A program made the position numbers and the translations under genes. From positions 1-64,000 of the forward strand of contig NZ_LMQN01000001.1 in the NCBI RefSeq assembly GCF_001425355.1: 64,000 bases of DNA. The letters are read 5' to 3'. A model generated the notes under the pieces. It was not told the DNA's origin. It ran no database searches and was given only the letters and a program-made list of their open reading frames with translations. Source of the stretch: Chryseobacterium sp. Leaf405 (GTDB taxonomy: Bacteria > Bacteroidota > Bacteroidia > Flavobacteriales > Weeksellaceae). Shown here in pieces: positions 42,608 to 52,530 of the stretch. Within the stretch, counting starts at the first letter, position 1. Each line of letters starts with the position of its first letter.

Positions 42608-44047
42608 TTATAAAATGACAGTTTGAATAGAATGAGCGGGAGCAGATAATTTTGCAGACATTCCTTCGATCCACAGATTGGTATCAATATCCGTGTCGGT
42701 GTCGTTCATGATAACGGTTACTAATTGTCCGTTTTCATTCATAAAAGTTGTAGATGTTAAGGCAAATCTGTTCGATGAACTGCCGATTCGCTGAGCATTT
42801 GGTTTAATGAATTTTGAAACGTGCCCCACGTAATAATATTCATAAGTATAATGAACTTTACCTGTTTTTGTATCAGCAATAATCGGTGCAAAACAGAAGT
42901 TTCCGACGTGGTTTGGTCCGCCTGTTTCATCCAGAAGAACATTCCAGTCTGTCCACAAAGCCGTTCCTTTGTTGAAATCGTTGATCATATTTTTCCCGTA
43001 TAATTCACCCAAACTTACATCGTAGATTTTAGACATATCAAACTGCTCTTTGCAACCTTCCGTAAAAGCCAGAAACTTATCCGGAAAAGCTCTTTGGGTT
43101 TCGATTAAATTATCGAAAAGCTGCGTTTTGTTATTCCATGTTTCATACCAGTGATAGCCAATTCCGTGAGCATATTTTGAAGTTTCGGGATCGCTTAAAG
43201 TTGTGGTGGCTCTTTGGTAAATCAAGTCGCGGTTATGGTCCCAGATCATCACTTTTTTGTCTTTAAAACCATTTTTCCAAAGGGTTGGTCCTAAATTATT
43301 TTTCAGGAAATCACCTTCCTCTTCTGCCGAATAGATACAGGATTCCCAGGTTTGCGTCGCCATTGGCTCGTTCTGCACGGTCAATCCCCAAACATTAATT
43401 CCTCTTTTTTCGTACTCTTTAATGAACTTTACATAATAATCTGCCCAGGTTTGATAAAAAGCATTTTCCAGCCTGCCACCTTTCAGCATACTTTTATTTG
43501 ATTTCATCCAAGCCGGTGGACTCCACGGTGAGAAATAAAAGGTGAAATCTTTTCCGATTGATTTCTGAGCTTCTTTAATCATCGGAATTTTATACTTCTC
43601 ATCATGAGAAACATTGAACGATTTCAGCGAATTATCATTTTCCTGAACATAGGTATAAGAATCGCTTGAGAAATCACACGAGTTCATATTGGTACGAACA
43701 ACCGTATATCCCAAACCGTTTTTCCCGTAATAAGCCTCAAGAATTTCTTTTTGCTTGGCTTTCGGCATTTTATAAAAAGTTTCTGCAGATGCATCTGTAA
43801 TTGCCCCTCCGATTCCGATTAATTTCTGATATTTAAAATCCGGATCTACGAAAATGCATGCATCCGTTTCTTTTGGCTGACCAAATTTTTCGAATTTAAC
43901 CGTTCCTTTATCAACCATTTTTTCGTTGGTTTTGGCATTGGTAAGAAAAACTTTTGCGGTTTTTCCTGCATTTTTTTTCCAGTAATTTTGTGCATTTGCA
44001 TTAAAAGCCATTCCGATCACAAAACAACTTACCACTAATTTCTTCAT
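42608..44047 (-). CDS. Glycoside hydrolase family 30, periplasmic
   Basis: 479 residues. Signal peptide MKKLVVSCFVIGMAFNANAQ (ANA-Q cleavage, no lipobox). The GH30 TIM barrel has acid/base E227 in VQNEPMATQTWE and nucleophile E330 in AFTEGC, with FSPWSPPAWMKSN upstream; a small beta domain closes the C-terminus. GH30 members act as glucosylceramidases, beta-1,6-glucanases or beta-glucosidases. With GH3 and SusCD it probably trims beta-1,6-glucan oligosaccharides. It follows GH3 after 172 bp that include a hairpin. Confidence 0.93.
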   Translation of the reverse strand: MKKLVVSCFVIGMAFNANAQNYWKKNAGKTAKVFLTNAKTNEKMVDKGTVKFEKFGQPKETDACIFVDPDFKYQKLIGIGGAITDASAETFYKMPKAKQKEILEAYYGKNGLGYTVVRTNMNSCDFSSDSYTYVQENDNSLKSFNVSHDEKYKIPMIKEAQKSIGKDFTFYFSPWSPPAWMKSNKSMLKGGRLENAFYQTWADYYVKFIKEYEKRGINVWGLTVQNEPMATQTWESCIYSAEEEGDFLKNNLGPTLWKNGFKDKKVMIWDHNRDLIYQRATTTLSDPETSKYAHGIGYHWYETWNNKTQLFDNLIETQRAFPDKFLAFTEGCKEQFDMSKIYDVSLGELYGKNMINDFNKGTALWTDWNVLLDETGGPNHVGNFCFAPIIADTKTGKVHYTYEYYYVGHVSKFIKPNAQRIGSSSNRFALTSTTFMNENGQLVTVIMNDTDTDIDTNLWIEGMSAKLSAPAHSIQTVIL

Positions 44048-44181
44048 AATTTCTTTCTGTTTTAGAGGAGAAAATCTCCTGCTTCATTATTTGTCATTCA
44101 GTGTAGAAAGTTTTTAAACTTTAAACTTTTCATTATTGAATTGAATAACATTAATTGGACTTTAAGTCTTTTACTGCCAAA

Positions 44182-44199
44182 AGCGGGGTTCATCCCGCT
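44182..44199 (-). terminator. Hairpin between GH3 and the last GH30 gene
   Basis: Minus strand AGCGGGATGAACCCCGCTTTTG: AGCGGG pairs with CCCGCT and four T follow. The tail is weak, so it may only reduce read-through within the operon. Confidence 0.55.
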
Positions 44200-44219
44200 C
44201 TTAGTAAGAAAACTAATAT

Positions 44220-46442
44220 TTATTTTGACCAATAAATTCTTTTTGTCTGAACATGCTGAGAATCGGTTCCGATCATAATATCAAACTCTCCGGCTTCCCA
44301 GTCATACTTTAATTCATCATCATAAAATTTCAAATTCTCCAGAGTCAGTGTAAAATTCACCGTTTTACTTTCTCCTTTTTTAATGTATATTTTTTGGAAA
44401 CTTTTTAATTCTTTCACAGGTCTTACGACCTTTCCAACCAAATCTCGAATGTATAGCTGCACCACTTCTTCCCCATCATAGTTTCCGGTATTGGAAACAT
44501 TTACAGTGATATTCAAAGTCTGATTTCCTTGAAGATTTGTAGAACTCAAATTCATATCAGAATATTTAAATTGGGTATAACTTAAACCATAACCAAAAGG
44601 AAATTTCGGATCATTATCCAAATCAATATAAGCCGAAACGTAATTTCTGTCTGTATTGTTTTTCGCCGGTCTTCCTGTGTTGTAATGATTGTAATAAACA
44701 GGAATTTGCCCCTCCGTTCTTGGGAAAGTCATTGGTAATTTCCCGCCTGGATTTACGGTTCCGAAAAGAACATCCGCAATAGAATTTCCAGCTTCCGTCC
44801 CCAGCCACCAGGTGTAAAGAATCGTCGGAATGTTATCTGCAGCCCAGTCAAAAACCAAAGGTCTTCCGGCGTTAATCATCAAAACAATCGGTTTACCCGT
44901 TTTTGCAATTTCTTTCAGTAAATCTTCCTGAACACCTGAAAAGTGGAGATTGCTTCTGCTTTTCGCCTCGCCGCTCATAGCATGACCCTCACCTAAAGTC
45001 ATGATGACAACATCTGCTTTTTTAGCCGTTTCTACGGCTTCCGCAAACATCGATTTATCCTGATCTTCAACGTTGGCGCCTTTTGCATATAGTAACGTTG
45101 AATTTTTATCCAGTTGATTTTTAATTCCGTCAAACTGAGTGATAATTCTCTGACTGTCATCTTTAAAAGGTACCGACCAAAACCCGTGATTAGCAACCGT
45201 TTCTTTTCCGAAAGGTCCGATTAATGCAATCGTTTTTGTAGTTTTTGAAAGCGGAAGAATATTCTTTTGATTTTTTAATAAAACAATACTTTTCGAACCA
45301 AATTCTCTTCCGAACTTTCTGTTTTCCTGATTATTTAATTGTTCTTTCTGTCTTTTTTCGTTGCTAAAACGGTAAGGATCATCAAATAATCCCATCTCGA
45401 ATTTTTTAAGCAAGATTCTTTTTGCAGCATCGTCAATAAACTTAGGATCAACTTTTCCTTCTTTAACTAAAATGGGAAGTTCTGCCATATAAGCACGGCT
45501 TTCCATATCCATATCGCTTCCTGCATTGATTGCTTTTTCCGCAGCTTCTTTATTGTCTTTCGCATAACCATGAGAAACCATTTCGCCGATACTTCCCCAG
45601 TCGGAAACCACAAAACCCTGATAATTCCATTTTCCTTTTAATAAATCTCTAAGAATATATTTGTTTGCCGTCGCCGGAATTCCATTAATATCGTTAAAAG
45701 AATTCATAAAAGTCGCAACACCTGCTTCAGCAGCTGCTTTGAAAGGCGGTAAATAGGTTTCATTTAATTGTCTTAAACTCATATCAACCGAATTATAATC
45801 TCTGCCACCAACTGCCGCTCCGTATGCTGCAAAATGTTTTGCACAGGCCATAATAGCATCAAGATTACCAAGACCTTTTCCCTGAAAACCTTTGATTCTT
45901 GCCAAACCAATCTGTGTTCCCAAATATGTATCTTCACCGGAACCTTCCATTACTCTACCCCATCTCGGATCTCTCGCGATATCAACCATCGGCGCAAACG
46001 TCCAGTGAATACCGTAAGCAGATGCTTCTGTTGCTGCAATTCTTTCAGATTTTTCAATTAATCCTAAATCCCAACTCGCTGCCTGACCTAAATTTACAGG
46101 AAATGTTGTTCTGTACCCGTGAATTACATCCTGTCCGAACAACAAAGGAATTTTCAATCTTGATTGTAAAGCTAATTCCTGAAATTTTTTGGTTTCTTCT
46201 GCACTGGCAACATTCAGCATAGAGCCTACTTTCCCCTGTTTTATTTCATTTAACACATTCGCAGAATTGGAATTCTGAGGTCCTGTCGCATATTCGAAAC
46301 CGCTGTATTGCACCAACTGCCCTACTTTTTCTTCCAAAGTCATTTTCGACAACAGCTCAGAAACTTTCTGATCAATCGTCTTTTGTCCGAATGCATTCAT
46401 TCCGAATGCAGTAACTGCCAATAAGAAATAAGCTCTTTTCAT
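44220..46442 (-). CDS. bglX: Beta-glucosidase, glycoside hydrolase family 3
   Basis: 740 residues. Signal MKRAYFLLAVTAFGMNAFGQ, then the GH3 TIM barrel with nucleophile D281 in GFVVSDWGS and substrate blocks FGQDVIHGYRTTFP and CAKHFAAYGAAVGGRDYN; the alpha/beta sandwich has the acid/base region GEGHAMSGEAKSRSNL; a C-terminal fibronectin-III-like domain ends it. Same layout as E. coli BglX. In this locus it would release glucose from beta-linked oligomers in the periplasm. 9 bp follow the previous GH30 gene. Confidence 0.95.
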   Translation of the reverse strand: MKRAYFLLAVTAFGMNAFGQKTIDQKVSELLSKMTLEEKVGQLVQYSGFEYATGPQNSNSANVLNEIKQGKVGSMLNVASAEETKKFQELALQSRLKIPLLFGQDVIHGYRTTFPVNLGQAASWDLGLIEKSERIAATEASAYGIHWTFAPMVDIARDPRWGRVMEGSGEDTYLGTQIGLARIKGFQGKGLGNLDAIMACAKHFAAYGAAVGGRDYNSVDMSLRQLNETYLPPFKAAAEAGVATFMNSFNDINGIPATANKYILRDLLKGKWNYQGFVVSDWGSIGEMVSHGYAKDNKEAAEKAINAGSDMDMESRAYMAELPILVKEGKVDPKFIDDAAKRILLKKFEMGLFDDPYRFSNEKRQKEQLNNQENRKFGREFGSKSIVLLKNQKNILPLSKTTKTIALIGPFGKETVANHGFWSVPFKDDSQRIITQFDGIKNQLDKNSTLLYAKGANVEDQDKSMFAEAVETAKKADVVIMTLGEGHAMSGEAKSRSNLHFSGVQEDLLKEIAKTGKPIVLMINAGRPLVFDWAADNIPTILYTWWLGTEAGNSIADVLFGTVNPGGKLPMTFPRTEGQIPVYYNHYNTGRPAKNNTDRNYVSAYIDLDNDPKFPFGYGLSYTQFKYSDMNLSSTNLQGNQTLNITVNVSNTGNYDGEEVVQLYIRDLVGKVVRPVKELKSFQKIYIKKGESKTVNFTLTLENLKFYDDELKYDWEAGEFDIMIGTDSQHVQTKRIYWSK

Positions 46443-46451
46443 GTCTTTATT

Positions 46452-47882
46452 TTAAAAAATATACGTCGCAACCGAGCTTCCGGTGATCGTCACAGGAGTT
46501 GTCTTTTGATTATATTTAATGTTGAAATTTTCATTTGTTTTGCTGTTGTTCTGAACAATCAGAACTGTTTTTCCGGCAGGCGTTTTAAATGCTACTGTCG
46601 AAAGATTTTCTGTTTGAGAGGAAGCAATTCTCTGAGAATTTGCAGGAACAAACTTCGAAGCGTGTGCAATAATATAATAGGAAACATTTCTGGTGAAATA
46701 TTCACTGTCGGAAACCGTAATTGCTCCCTTACATTCTGTACAACCTCCTTCTGTGTGAGGTTTATATTGTGGATCATTCGCTACATTCCATTCCAAAGCA
46801 ATTTTGCTCCAATTTCTCATAGATCCTATGATTACATTTTTTGTATGCCAGTTCAGATCTTCGTTAAAAGTCCCTTTCGCACCCGTCCATTGCTCTGTAA
46901 AATACAAATTTTTATCTGGAAAAGCATCATGAACAGTGGACAAAGCCGAAATATCACCTTCATATAAATGAAACGCCGAACCGTCGATATATTGATTGGC
47001 AGCAGGATCTTTCAGAATATCAGTAGCGTACTCCGGTTTGTTACAGTTGTGATCATAAACAACGATTTTAGTTTTAATATTGTTTTTATCGAAAATTGGT
47101 CCTAAACTTTGTTTGATAAAATCTCTCTGTTGGTCTGAAGGCATTAAAAGACTCGGATTGTTTCCGGGATGCAGCGGCTCATTTTGAGGAGTAATGGCAT
47201 CAATTGTAATTCCTTCTCTTTGCATTCCCTGAATATATTTTACGAAATAGGATGCATATGTATTGTAAAATTCGGGTTTCAAACTTCCACCTTTAGATTT
47301 TCCGTTATCTTTCATCCAAACCGGTGGTGACCAAGGGGCTGCAATGATTTTTATGTTTGGATTGATTGTTAAAATTTCTTTCAGCATCGAAATCAGATCT
47401 TTATCTTTTGCTAAGCTGAATTTTGATAATGTCGGATCTGTTTCTCCTTCCGGTAAATCGTCATAAGAAAAAACTTCGCCGTCTAAATCGGATGCGCCAA
47501 TACTTAATCTTAAATAACTGATAGAAATAGAATTTTCATCATTTCCGAAAAGTTCGTTCAGTAAAGCTTTTCTTTTGGATGGTGAAAGACGGTTGATCAC
47601 TTCAACACTTCCTCCTGTTAATGTATATCCAAAACCATCAATATATTGAAATTTCTGAGAATCATCAATGTCAATATTCTGAAAGTTATTAGAATTTTTT
47701 ACAAAAACTAAGGGCAACTGCTGCTGTAATTTTACGCTTTCATCTCCTTTTGTAAGCCATGACTGAATCTGAGTATCTGTACTGATTGTCGATTTACATG
47801 ACGTTAAAGGTAAAAGTACCACACCGCCAAATAGCAGTGCAGTACTCTTTAAAAAGAAACTATATAAACTGTGAAGTTTCAT
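46452..47882 (-). CDS. Glycoside hydrolase family 30 lipoprotein, probable endo-beta-1,6-glucanase
   Basis: 476 residues. Lipoprotein signal with LTSC and Cys29, so it is anchored, likely on the cell surface. GH30 residues: acid/base E235 in TPQNEPLHPGNN, nucleophile E330 in YFTEQWTG, plus AAPWSPPVWMKDNG. The short beta-strand C-terminus and the SusCD neighbourhood match the GH30 subfamily 3 endo-enzymes of beta-1,6-glucan loci in Bacteroides. It is less than 40% like the other GH30 by eye. 2 bp separate it from susD. Confidence 0.92.
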   Translation of the reverse strand: MKLHSLYSFFLKSTALLFGGVVLLPLTSCKSTISTDTQIQSWLTKGDESVKLQQQLPLVFVKNSNNFQNIDIDDSQKFQYIDGFGYTLTGGSVEVINRLSPSKRKALLNELFGNDENSISISYLRLSIGASDLDGEVFSYDDLPEGETDPTLSKFSLAKDKDLISMLKEILTINPNIKIIAAPWSPPVWMKDNGKSKGGSLKPEFYNTYASYFVKYIQGMQREGITIDAITPQNEPLHPGNNPSLLMPSDQQRDFIKQSLGPIFDKNNIKTKIVVYDHNCNKPEYATDILKDPAANQYIDGSAFHLYEGDISALSTVHDAFPDKNLYFTEQWTGAKGTFNEDLNWHTKNVIIGSMRNWSKIALEWNVANDPQYKPHTEGGCTECKGAITVSDSEYFTRNVSYYIIAHASKFVPANSQRIASSQTENLSTVAFKTPAGKTVLIVQNNSKTNENFNIKYNQKTTPVTITGSSVATYIF

Positions 47883-47884
47883 GT

Positions 47885-49432
47885 TTAATAATTAGGATTT
47901 TGCTTTAAAACTGTGTTTGTCAGTTCGTTAAACGGAATTGGAAGAATTTCATTTTTCCCTGCCGTAAAACCTCTAGATCCTAGCTTTGTAGGAGCATCTC
48001 CCCATCTTACCAGGTCGAACCATCTGTGACCTTCTCCTGCAAGTTCTCTTCTCCTTTCATCTTTAATTGCCTGCATAGAAACTGTAACTGATGGCAAACC
48101 AACTCTTGCTCTAACTGCATTTAACAAAGCTTGTGCTCTTGCACCTGCTCCACCCAATGCTTCTGCTTCCATTAAATAAGTATCAGCCAATCTGATAGCA
48201 ATATAATTTTGACGGAAATTTAATTCTGTAGCTCCAGGTTGAGTAGATTCATCTGAAGTTCTTGGTAAATATTTGTTTAAGAAATATCCTGTATCTCTAA
48301 ATCCTGCAGAATAGGTAATTTTATTTTGTTGCACTAATGCTTTTGCATTAAAAACTGTGGCATCCAAACGAGGATCTCCCTGCATAAAACTAAACAAATC
48401 ATCTGTTACCGGATTAAATCCCCAACCCTTGTGTATACTTGGAGCGTCATTAGGAGGAAGAGGAGGCTGTTGGTTTACAAGACCATACGAAATTATACCC
48501 ACCATTTGATTAATTGAGTTTCCTTCATCTTTTCCTGTACCCCAAAATGCCCAATCGGCATTACTCAGATTGGTATGCATTACTTCTAAAATAGATTCTG
48601 TCGTAAATTTATTTTCAACTTTCCAGAGATCAGCAAAATTCGTCACCAACTTATAACCATATTGACTTGTCGCTCCTGGTGTACCATTCACCATTTCAAA
48701 CTGAGCAGCTGCTAAACTGTACTTTTTATCATACAAATAAATTTTACCTAAAATAGCACGAGCTGACCCTTGAGTAATTCTTCCTTTTTCATTTGCGGAA
48801 GATATGGTAGCAGGAAGATCATTGACAGCAGCAAGAATATCTGCCTCTATCTGAGCATAAACGTCTTCTGGTTTTGCCTGAGCAACATTGTAATAATCAT
48901 CATTATATTTAAATGGTTTTAAAATCAAAGGAATATTTTTGAACATTCTCAATAATTCAAAATAATACAGTGATCTCAGAACTTTCGCTTCAGCGATAAA
49001 TCTATTTCTTGTCTGATCGTTCATCTGTGCAGCAGGAATTTTTTCAAGTAAAATATTAGCTTTTGCAATTCCCTGATAATAATCTCTCCAGTAACTTGCC
49101 GGCATAATAATCGGGTTCAATGTATAATTTGAAAATCCCTGAATACCGGCTCCGTCAGAAGAATTTCCTCCCCCGGAATAAAAATCATCAGAAGCTCCGT
49201 TAAAGAATGTCACCATATTTTCGAATCCTCCGGAATATTTTCTCAACATATCATATGTCGCCACCAAACCTGAAAATGACTGTTCTTCATTTTGGAAATA
49301 TGTACTTTCATCAAAAGTTCCTGTATTTTCTACATCTTCCAAATTACCGTTACTGCAAGAAACAGCTCCGAAACCAATACCGGCAAGCATTAAAACGGCT
49401 ACACTTTTATATATAAATCTTTTATTTTTCAT
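47885..49432 (-). CDS. susD: SusD/RagB family outer-membrane glycan-binding lipoprotein
   Basis: 515 residues. Lipoprotein signal (AVSC, Cys26) and the tetratricopeptide-like fold of SusD with the blocks YYRDYYQGIAKANILLEKIP, RFIAEAKVLRSLYYFELLRMF, IRLADTYLMEAEALGGAG and the closing RRRELAGEGHRWFDLVRWG. It caps the SusC barrel and binds the oligosaccharide for import. Start 11 bp after susC. Glycan specificity cannot be read from sequence. Confidence 0.95.
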   Translation of the reverse strand: MKNKRFIYKSVAVLMLAGIGFGAVSCSNGNLEDVENTGTFDESTYFQNEEQSFSGLVATYDMLRKYSGGFENMVTFFNGASDDFYSGGGNSSDGAGIQGFSNYTLNPIIMPASYWRDYYQGIAKANILLEKIPAAQMNDQTRNRFIAEAKVLRSLYYFELLRMFKNIPLILKPFKYNDDYYNVAQAKPEDVYAQIEADILAAVNDLPATISSANEKGRITQGSARAILGKIYLYDKKYSLAAAQFEMVNGTPGATSQYGYKLVTNFADLWKVENKFTTESILEVMHTNLSNADWAFWGTGKDEGNSINQMVGIISYGLVNQQPPLPPNDAPSIHKGWGFNPVTDDLFSFMQGDPRLDATVFNAKALVQQNKITYSAGFRDTGYFLNKYLPRTSDESTQPGATELNFRQNYIAIRLADTYLMEAEALGGAGARAQALLNAVRARVGLPSVTVSMQAIKDERRRELAGEGHRWFDLVRWGDAPTKLGSRGFTAGKNEILPIPFNELTNTVLKQNPNY

Positions 49433-49443
49433 TTTTCTTATAA

Positions 49444-52353
49444 TTAAAATTGAACATTAGCACCAAAAAGGAAAGTTCTTGCCTGTGGATAGAAAGCTCT
49501 GTCTATCCCGAAGGTATCTGCTCCGGCAATTTCAGGATCGTAACCCGTATATTTCGTGAAAGTGACAAGATTTTCTCCTGTTACATAAAATCTGATTTTC
49601 GATGCACCGATTGATTTTGCAGCTTCTATAGGAAGCGTATAACCTACCTGAACTAGCTTCAAACGTAGATAATCTCCTTTTTGAAGATAATAATCAGACA
49701 TTCTGGTGTAGTTTTGGTTAGGATCATCTTTTGTAACTCTTGCCACTGTATTTGATGTTCCTTCTCCTGTCCAGCGATCTAAAATTGATGTTTGATAATT
49801 TGCTTCCGGAATATCTAGCCTTCTTAAACCTTGGAAAATTTTATTACCTGCCTGCCCCTGCGCAAATACCATTATATCAAAGTTTTTGTAATTCATGTTC
49901 AAAGTAAGACCAAATGTATATTTTGGTACAGAATTACCTAAATTTACATAATCTGCATCGTCAATTTTACCATCACCATTGGCATCCAATCTTTTGAAAT
50001 CACCCGGTTTTGCATTAGCTTGAAGTAATCCTCCATTTGAGTTTCTGTAAGCATCAATTTCTGCCTGATTTTGGAAAACTCCTAAATTTTGATATCCATA
50101 GAAAGAGCCGTAAGACTGACCAACCTGTAATCTGGAAACAGTTCCTAACGTTTGGAAGCTCGCAAAATTAACATATTCTTTATTGGCTTCAAGTCTTGTG
50201 ATTTCATTTTTCAAATATCCAAAATTACCGTTTGCTGAAATGCCAAAATCTCCCCAATTCTTTTTGTATCCAAGGCTTACTTCTATCCCGTCATTATTCA
50301 TGTCACCGATATTTCTCCATGGGCTGTTAATTAATCCTAAATACCCGGGAAGATCTACTCTTCTTAAAATATCTGTACTTTTCTTTCTGTATACATCAAC
50401 ACTCAAATCAAAATTCTTTAAAATCTTAAGATCTGCTGCAATGTTTAACTGAGATGTTCTTTCCCATTTCAAATCCGGATTTTCTAATGTACTTGGTGCA
50501 TACCCCACATGTACAACATTATCTCCAAAGGTATAATTGCTACCCGCAACAAAAAAATTGGCAAACTGGAAATCATCAATGGCATCATTTCCTAACACCC
50601 CATAACCTCCTCTCAGTTTAAAACTCGTAACCACATTATTTTCCGGCCAGAAACTTTCATTAGATACATTCCAGCCTAAAGACATTGCAGGAAATGTTCC
50701 CCAATGGTTTGCTCTCGCAAATTTTGAAGAGCCATCTCTACGGATAGTACCTGTGAAAAGGTATCTGTTGTCATAATCATAAACGACTCTCGCAAAATAA
50801 GAAGCTTTGTGTGTTTCTTTTCCATCCCACGCATTAGACGTTTTGTCTGTAGCTGAAATATCGAAATTGAATGAGGCATCTTGCCAATTGTTTGTGGGAA
50901 GATTCTTATAGGTTGTATTCTGTCCGTAAGAAATATTATACTCATAATATCCCTGACCTAATAATACACTTAAATTATGGAGTCCAAATTTATTCTGATA
51001 CGTAAGCGTATTTTCCGTATTCCATTCAAATTTTCTCTGAATTTCTCTGAAAAGATTATTGGTATTGTTTGAATTTGCTGAACTTAAATAAGCTTTTGGT
51101 GTAAATGCCTGATTTCCCCAATACGATAGTTTCCCATTTACGGTAGATTTAAAATTAAGATGTTTATTAATCTTTAAATCACCAAAAACATTCGCCACAA
51201 TATCATCAGACCATCTGTATCTCCCTCTCTGTGTTTCCTGAAAGGCCAGAGGATTCGACATTTCTTTGCTTACATAATGAGAAATCCCGTAAGGATTTCC
51301 GTTGGGATCTTTTACGATATTAGCATTGTTTGTATAATCACTCGGAAAAGGCTGGCTTGCAATGTCGGTAACAACAAGAGGTGTTGTCGGGTCAAGGTTG
51401 ATTGCCGAACTTAAAGGACCTCCAAATTCATTATTATCGCTGATTCCCTGTGCTTTTACATGAGTGTAAGCAAAAGTTTGTCCTATAGTTAAAAAGTCAA
51501 AAACTTTATGCGTTGAATTAAATCTTGCATTAATTCTTTTATAATTTGAAATATCTCTCAGTACAATACCCTCTTGGTCATAATATCCGAATGAAGTATA
51601 AAATGTAGACTTATCATTTCCTCCATTGATACTGAACTCATGAGACTGTCGCTGTGCTGTATTGAAAATCTGTTTCTGCCAATCTGTACCCGCTCCAAAA
51701 GAATTTGGATTAGAAAACATCGGAGCTTTACCATCGTTGGCATTTGCCTCGTTCATAATGTTAGCATATTGATTTGCATTTAGCAGATCAAGTTTTTTAG
51801 CAGCACTTCCAACTCCAAAAAACCCGTTGTAAGAAAGATTCATTCTTCCTTTAGCACCTTTTTTAGTAGTGATTAGAATCACCCCTTTTGCGGCAGAAAC
51901 TCCGTAAATAGCAGCAGAAGCACCATCTTTAAGAATTTCCATGCCTTCAATGTCAGATTGGTTCAGCCATCCGATATTGTCAACAACAATACCGTCAACT
52001 ACCCAAAGCGGATCATTACTTCCAGCTCCAAAACTGGTGATACCACGAACTCTTACCGTGGGCGCAGCTCCCGGTTGTCCGGAATTTGATACTACAGAAA
52101 CTCCGGCTGCTCTACCTTGCAGTACTTGTTCAGGTCTTCCTGCAACGGGTGCATTTTCGATATCCGATGCTTTTATGCTGGAAATGGCTCCTGTTACATT
52201 ACTCTTTTTCTGAGTACCATAGCCGATCATGACAACTTCCTCTATTTTTTGTTCTTTAGGAAGCGTATGGTTCTTTGTGTTTTGGGCAGTGAAATTGGCA
52301 GTAAAATAAAGCACCGCAACCATTCCCAAACTTCTAGATATTCTTACATTCAT
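49444..52353 (-). CDS. susC: SusC/RagA family TonB-dependent outer-membrane transporter
   Basis: 969 residues. After a signal peptide (MNVRISRSLGMVAVLYFTANFTAQ) the chain reaches the TonB box region (IEEVVMIGYGTQKKSNVTGAISSI) and the plug domain (VLQGRAAGVSVVSNSGQPGAAPTVRVRG) almost at once: the usual N-terminal CarboxypepD_reg domain (about 80 residues) is missing. The barrel follows with the GDFKRLDANGDGKIDDADYVNLGN calcium-like motif and ends in a typical C-terminal aromatic strand (FLFGANVQF). First gene of the five-gene locus. Confidence 0.95.
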   Translation of the reverse strand: MNVRISRSLGMVAVLYFTANFTAQNTKNHTLPKEQKIEEVVMIGYGTQKKSNVTGAISSIKASDIENAPVAGRPEQVLQGRAAGVSVVSNSGQPGAAPTVRVRGITSFGAGSNDPLWVVDGIVVDNIGWLNQSDIEGMEILKDGASAAIYGVSAAKGVILITTKKGAKGRMNLSYNGFFGVGSAAKKLDLLNANQYANIMNEANANDGKAPMFSNPNSFGAGTDWQKQIFNTAQRQSHEFSINGGNDKSTFYTSFGYYDQEGIVLRDISNYKRINARFNSTHKVFDFLTIGQTFAYTHVKAQGISDNNEFGGPLSSAINLDPTTPLVVTDIASQPFPSDYTNNANIVKDPNGNPYGISHYVSKEMSNPLAFQETQRGRYRWSDDIVANVFGDLKINKHLNFKSTVNGKLSYWGNQAFTPKAYLSSANSNNTNNLFREIQRKFEWNTENTLTYQNKFGLHNLSVLLGQGYYEYNISYGQNTTYKNLPTNNWQDASFNFDISATDKTSNAWDGKETHKASYFARVVYDYDNRYLFTGTIRRDGSSKFARANHWGTFPAMSLGWNVSNESFWPENNVVTSFKLRGGYGVLGNDAIDDFQFANFFVAGSNYTFGDNVVHVGYAPSTLENPDLKWERTSQLNIAADLKILKNFDLSVDVYRKKSTDILRRVDLPGYLGLINSPWRNIGDMNNDGIEVSLGYKKNWGDFGISANGNFGYLKNEITRLEANKEYVNFASFQTLGTVSRLQVGQSYGSFYGYQNLGVFQNQAEIDAYRNSNGGLLQANAKPGDFKRLDANGDGKIDDADYVNLGNSVPKYTFGLTLNMNYKNFDIMVFAQGQAGNKIFQGLRRLDIPEANYQTSILDRWTGEGTSNTVARVTKDDPNQNYTRMSDYYLQKGDYLRLKLVQVGYTLPIEAAKSIGASKIRFYVTGENLVTFTKYTGYDPEIAGADTFGIDRAFYPQARTFLFGANVQF

Positions 52354-52471
52354 ATACAGTTAGTTTTTTAATTCTCAAATTGAGACAATAAAAATATATT
52401 TTTTTTTAAATAATTAACATTTTATTAATAAATATTTTAATATTTCGTTTATTTTTGGGGGTTTAAAGCCA

Positions 52472-52479
52472 TAAATTTG
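52472..52479 (+). promoter_or_regulatory. Probable -7 box of the MFS-NrtR unit
   Basis: TAAATTTG, 51 bp before the MFS ATG. The nearest TTG upstream is 14 nt away, shorter than normal. Downstream lies AT-rich sequence with arms ATTTTTGGGG (52451-52460) and CCCCAAAAT (52524-52532), which would pair across the leader and may be an operator. No susC promoter was recognised in the opposite direction. Confidence 0.4.
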
Positions 52480-52530
52480 CTCGTAAAAAATGTATTTTTC
52501 GACGAAAAAGGAATAAAATGAATCCCCAAA

